64,000 nt of DNA, taken from assembly GCF_040712315.1 (NCBI RefSeq), contig NC_134013.1, positions 35,871,001-35,935,000 on the forward strand, written 5' to 3'. This document shows, piece after piece, positions 60,061 through 64,000 of this stretch (position 1 is its first letter; every line of letters begins with the position of its first letter). Made by a program: the position numbers and the translations under genes. Below the pieces are notes generated by a model, which was not told where the DNA came from, made no database searches, and worked only from the letters and a program-made list of their open reading frames with translations. This DNA comes from Castanea sativa (taxonomy: Eukaryota > Streptophyta > Magnoliopsida > Fagales > Fagaceae).

Positions 60061-60783
60061 TTCAAAATAAAAATGAGACGTTCGTAAAGATAAAAGAGTA
60101 AATAATTAAGAAGAAAATCTATAATAAACTTATGAAAAAAATACTCAATGTACATGGTAGATCCAATACAGAAGACATGTAAATTTGAGAATTACTTGTC
60201 AAGTTGACAAGTAATATCATTAATATTTTCATTTACAATAAAAAAAAAGTAAATATAACTTTAATATACAAACCTACGTTGAAAGTGAGATTCAATAAAA
60301 AAAAATTGAGGTCAAAATTTTCTAATAAAAAAATTGATGAGTGAGCTGGGTTTGGTATTGGTTCGACCGGGTTGGATTGGGTAAAAAAACGGGTTGCTAT
60401 TTCTATCAACTCATATCCTATTCATTATTATTATTAGTTTGGTTTAATTAAGAGGTCCAGTTTAAGGTGACATGGAGCCCGCTTTGTCACAACTGAAAGA
60501 ACCAAGCAAAATTGGATCCAAATCCAATAAAACCAAATCGATCCTAAATAAAAATACCCGAGTTAACCTGGAATTTTTGGACTCAGAGTTTATTTATTTA
60601 TTTATTTTTTAAAAGGTAGACCCATACCCGAACCACTTAATTCCGACCCGTCCGCTGCCGAGGTCTACAACTGACCACAACCCACAACCCACAACCTCTG
60701 CTATCTGCAATCTGCATCTGCTGTTGTTGTGCAAAGTGCAGAGATTATTTGGGAAATCAAAAGACCAAAACAAACAAACAAAA
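60008..60783. other. Spacer and upstream region
   Basis: (AT)n continues to about 60057. The rest is AT-rich with an aaccgggttgg-type phrase near 60370. Bases 60600-60783 are the presumed promoter and leader of the next gene; no clear TATA box is seen. Confidence 0.55.
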
Positions 60784-61287
60784 ATGTATCGACCATCTTC
60801 GTCACATCTTTCTCTGTCTAAATTGAAATCGTTTTTCAGACTCAGACACCATTTTCATCGATCGCTAATACCCACTTCTTCATCTTCCTCTTCCTTCCAC
60901 TCACTCGTTTCAAACTCACCCACCTCAAATTCCCATCTTTTGCCTCATCCAACTCGCTCAATCCCACAAACCCACTTCACTGGAACTCACCTGAACCACC
61001 TCCTCAGGAAATACTGTTCTGAGTCGGTGGACCACAACAAAGAGGTGGACACTATCAACCTCAAGTTTGCTGAAGCCAGAGAGGAGATAGAGATGGCTAT
61101 GGAGTCCAAAGAGACTGTGTATTTCAATGAGGAAGCAGAGTGTGCTCGGGCTGCTGTCAAGGAAGTCCTAGACAGGTTTGAAGGGCTATTGGCCAAGTTG
61201 CCTGAGAGTCAAAGAGCTGCGTTGCAGAGGTCTATGGGGCTTAAGATTGAGCAGTTGAAGGCTGAGCTTCAACAGTTGGATGAGTAA
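60784..61287 (+). CDS. Conserved plant protein with probable organelle transit peptide, 167 aa
   Basis: A single-exon frame. The first 75 residues are rich in Ser, Arg, His and Pro and poor in acids (LSLSKLKSFFRLRHHFHRSL), as in mitochondrial or plastid transit peptides. The C-terminal 80 residues are acidic and helical, with ETVYFNEEAECARAAVKEVL and LPESQRAALQRSMGLKIEQL, and could form a coiled coil. I do not recognise a named domain. The Met at 60784 follows an A-rich context (aaaaatgt); an upstream Met in the same frame at 60724 lies in less protein-like sequence, so the later start is preferred. The frame is intact. Confidence 0.75.
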   Translation: MYRPSSSHLSLSKLKSFFRLRHHFHRSLIPTSSSSSSFHSLVSNSPTSNSHLLPHPTRSIPQTHFTGTHLNHLLRKYCSESVDHNKEVDTINLKFAEAREEIEMAMESKETVYFNEEAECARAAVKEVLDRFEGLLAKLPESQRAALQRSMGLKIEQLKAELQQLDE

Positions 61288-62502
61288 TGAGGTGGGTCTA
61301 TTTGGGTTTTTTCTCAATTTTGTTTCATTTTGTGGAAAACAATTTGGAAGATGATAGAGTTGGTTATTGCATTTGCGGTGGTTAAGAATAGAGATGAATT
61401 TTTGAATAATGAATTGGCATTAGTTTATTCATAATAGATGAACGTTGCTAATGTGAAATTTATGTACTTATGAATTGGTGCTGCATTCAATGGCTTATGG
61501 AAATTTATGTTTCTACTTTTGTTTATTGTTCCATAGTTCTTGCTTTTTCATTTCAACTAGTTAAGTTTGTTGTGCTTTTTACGTCACTATTCGAAACTAA
61601 TGTAATGAATGGCGTTGCTTGCTTTGAGGTTGAAGATCTAGTATCTCAAACATGTTATGGTTGTTAGAGTGATATCAATACAACAGTACCTTACAGCTCT
61701 ATGGGATTTTTAAAGGATAAATGATCAAGACAGGGTATTACCTAACCCTTACAACAGTTAACAGACATTCCAACAGAAAGGAATAAAAACCAGAACTAAC
61801 CAACCAAAACAAAACCTCCCTAATGATCTAATGAGGTACTTATTGATTCTGAAAACGTCTAGAAGAATTAAGTTTTTTGAGAAGGAATTAATGCCACTAA
61901 TAGAAAAAAAAAAAAAAAAACCCATAATGATGGCAAAAGGCAGATTATGATTTTAACCCATAATAGGGCCACATCACTGGTCTATCTTGCAAGTTATGAT
62001 ACATTCTAATTTTTAGACTACAAGATGATTTAAAAACCATATGTTCCCCTTTCCTGTGCAAAGGATCTAACCAACCTCACTAATCAATTGAAATACCCAA
62101 GTTGATTGCTTGATTGCAACCAGACCTTCACTTCAGCTGTGACTTTTTAAATCAACTATAATGTATTGATAGAGTTTCCTGATGCATTCTTTGGTGGCAT
62201 TTGTTCACCAGCTTATACCCTGAGAGGGTTCATGCGGTGTAGTGGTTGTCTCAAATTATGTTCTCGATTTTTCACTTCTCTTCTAGTCCTTGTTACACTT
62301 GTCGAAGACCCTAAATCATATCATGACTATTGAAATTCCAATTCCTGTTAGTGGGAAAAGGTTACTTTTTTCACATATAAAGGAAAATAGTTTCCTATGC
62401 TGCTAACCTGTGACTTGTATTAAACCATGATTGCTACAGAAAAAGTAGGAAACAGCTATTTGGGGAATACCACTATCCACAAATTCCTTTCAGCTTAAAA
62501 GT
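61288..62502. other. 3' flank and spacer, no gene seen
   Basis: It includes the 3' UTR of the preceding gene and AT-rich sequence with an A18 run at about 61904-61921. Nothing else is supported. Confidence 0.6.
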
Positions 62503-62514
62503 CTAATTACATCT

Positions 62515-63988
62515 CTCTTTTTTTTATAGGTTATGTAAAATATTATTAATAAAAAAGCCAACTGGAGTATATTGGGGATGTATTATGGGGACACAATCAG
62601 GAGCCAAAATTACAACAATCAAGTAAAACAGGAAGGGAAAAACAAGAAGAATGAGACAAAGCCACATTCCATTCAAGGAGAGTTTGCAAGAAAAAGAACT
62701 TAATCTCTAGCGTAGAATGTTCACATCTCTCAAAGCTTCTAGCATTCCTTTCATGCCAAATACACCATATCAAACAATGAGGCACTAGTCTCCAAAAATC
62801 TATATTGCAATGTCACCCAAACTTACCCTGCCAAGACTCAAACAACTCAATAACCTTATGAGGCATAATCCAGTGAATTCCAAACAAACAGAACACCAAC
62901 GACCATAACTCACAAGCTATAAGGCAATGAAGCCCATTGACTCCTCACAACTATTGAACGTATAACACCAATCAAGAACTAGCACACGTCTTTTGCGAAG
63001 GTTGTCTGTTGTTAAAATCTTACCTAAGGAATAAGATCCTAACGGGAGACAATCTGAGATTGAGGAGATTGGTTTTTGTGGATTGGTGCATTATGTGCCG
63101 TCATGGTGGAGAGACGGTAGATCACCTTCTTCTTCATTGTGAGGTGGCCTATCGGTTATGGAGCTTTGTTTTTATAACTTTTGGCTTGGCTTGGGTTATG
63201 CCTAGTTCGGTTCCAGATTTGCTTTTTGGATGGTGGAATTGGTTGGGGAAGCATTCGTCTCAGATCTGGAATTTAGTCCCGTTGTGCATCCTTTGGTGTA
63301 TTTGGAAGGAGCGGAACCGGAGGACTTTTGAGGATTTGGATAGCTCTAGGGATCAGTTGCTTGCTTCTTTTTGTGGAACTCTTTTTGATTGGTCTAGGGC
63401 GTGGGGACTCACATCTAGTGATTCCCTCCCTTCTTTTCTTTGTTCCCTTCTCTTTTTGTAATTTCTCTGTTGTTTGGTTTTCTCTCTTGTTTCTCTTTGT
63501 TTTCTTTTTCTTGTATTTCTGGGTTGCTATGTGTTTTTCAGGCATAGAGTAACCTTCGTATATATATCATTCTTACTTATCAAAAAAAAAAATCTTACCT
63601 AAGGAAGCAGACCATGAAAAGAAATCTACCCTTGGAGGAACCTTCGATTGCCATATTAATCTCCAAGGGAAGGATAAGAGAGTAGGAGGGTAGAAAGAAA
63701 GATAGAATCCTCTAATCTCAAAATTTCTACTCCTTGTTGGCTTCCAACAAACCTTATTAAGATCAAACCCCCACACCGTCGAAGAGTAGACCATATCCAT
63801 AAACAGATCAAAAGATTCTTGTTCTCATTCTTGTGGTGGACGAAGAAATTGAACATCCCAATGAATCCTCCCAGTAGACCAACACATAACCTCTGCCACT
63901 GAAGAATCCCTTTCCCTACTAATACAATAAAGTTTTGGAAAAGCCTTTTGGAGGGTACAATCCCCACACCACACATGCTTTCAGAAGG
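62515..63988 (-). mobile_element. 5'-truncated LINE, minus strand, interrupted
   Basis: A T-run at about 62517-62526 is the A-tail of a minus-strand copy. The frame PHCLIWCIWHERNARSFERC (62785 downward) is the LINE ORF2 C-terminal region, and 63573-63800 has RLIWQSKVPPRVDFFSWSA, the zinc-binding part further upstream. The 12-base ctaattacatct lies at 62503-62514 and again at 63989-64000, the last bases of the window, so the whole insertion is included. Confidence 0.8.
63032..63588 (+). mobile_element. 5'-truncated LINE nested in the minus-strand LINE
   Basis: A frame at 63009-63461 reads [20 protein letters not shown] and [20 protein letters not shown], the C-terminal zinc-binding region of plant LINE ORF2. 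Its end is cttatcaaaaaaaaa. The 18-base aaaatcttacctaaggaa flanks it at 63014-63031 and 63589-63606, showing a later insertion into the outer copy. Confidence 0.85.
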
Positions 63989-64000
63989 CTAATTACATCT

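Noticed and set aside
1..64000. CRISPR arrays, bacterial operons, phage genes or antiphage systems
   Set aside because: The window is clearly plant nuclear DNA; regular spacer repeats and prokaryotic gene organisation are absent.

Overview
This window is nuclear DNA from a flowering plant, most likely a woody eudicot. It has AT-rich spacers, GT-AG introns, homologues of plant housekeeping genes, plant-type LINEs, SINEs, MULE and Tourist-like MITEs, a Tat-type LTR element and an endogenous caulimovirid. The repeat style resembles the oak/beech family, but that is only an impression. All calls come from reading the sequence; no database search was run.

Layout. (1) 1-4926: a short tandem repeat, a near-perfect hairpin, then a three-exon hypoxanthine-guanine phosphoribosyltransferase gene (HGPT copy 1, 1971-4218). 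(2) 4927-9770: AT-rich spacer with a SINE, a diverged tandem duplication, a putative TIR element and a MITE. (3) About 9770-16085: a decayed endogenous pararetrovirus on the minus strand whose map is circularly permuted. (4) About 16078-26963: a second copy of the HGPT block (HGPT copy 2, 23800-26267), enlarged after duplication by a solo LTR and a nearly full-length LINE. (5) 28431-44807: two tandem DEAD-box genes. The first (28431-30448) keeps only a RecA1-like half with every catalytic motif altered, and its last exon encodes what looks like the MLLE/PABC domain of poly(A)-binding protein. The second (32824-44807) is a complete nine-exon RH39-type helicase with TE-filled introns. (6) 44808-51452: a small membrane-protein gene (minus), MULE-type elements, a SINE, a GRF zinc-finger relic and a fold-back MITE. 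(7) 51453-58906: an LTR element of Tat type with gatag target duplications, an in-frame internal deletion joining protease to integrase, and an antisense accessory ORF with its own TATA box. (8) 58907-64000: a second solo LTR, an intact single-exon gene for a probable organelle-targeted protein (60784-61287), and a minus-strand LINE fragment interrupted by a plus-strand LINE fragment.

Host genes with intact frames: two HGPT paralogues (purine salvage), the DEAD/MLLE chimera, RH39 (plastid rRNA maturation by homology), the 131-aa membrane protein and the 167-aa coiled-coil protein. They do not form an operon or pathway. The two visible duplications (HGPT and the helicase) are independent.

The strongest candidate for something undescribed is the pseudo-helicase/MLLE fusion. 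Next are the permuted pararetrovirus sitting exactly on a duplication boundary and the deletion-derivative Tat element.
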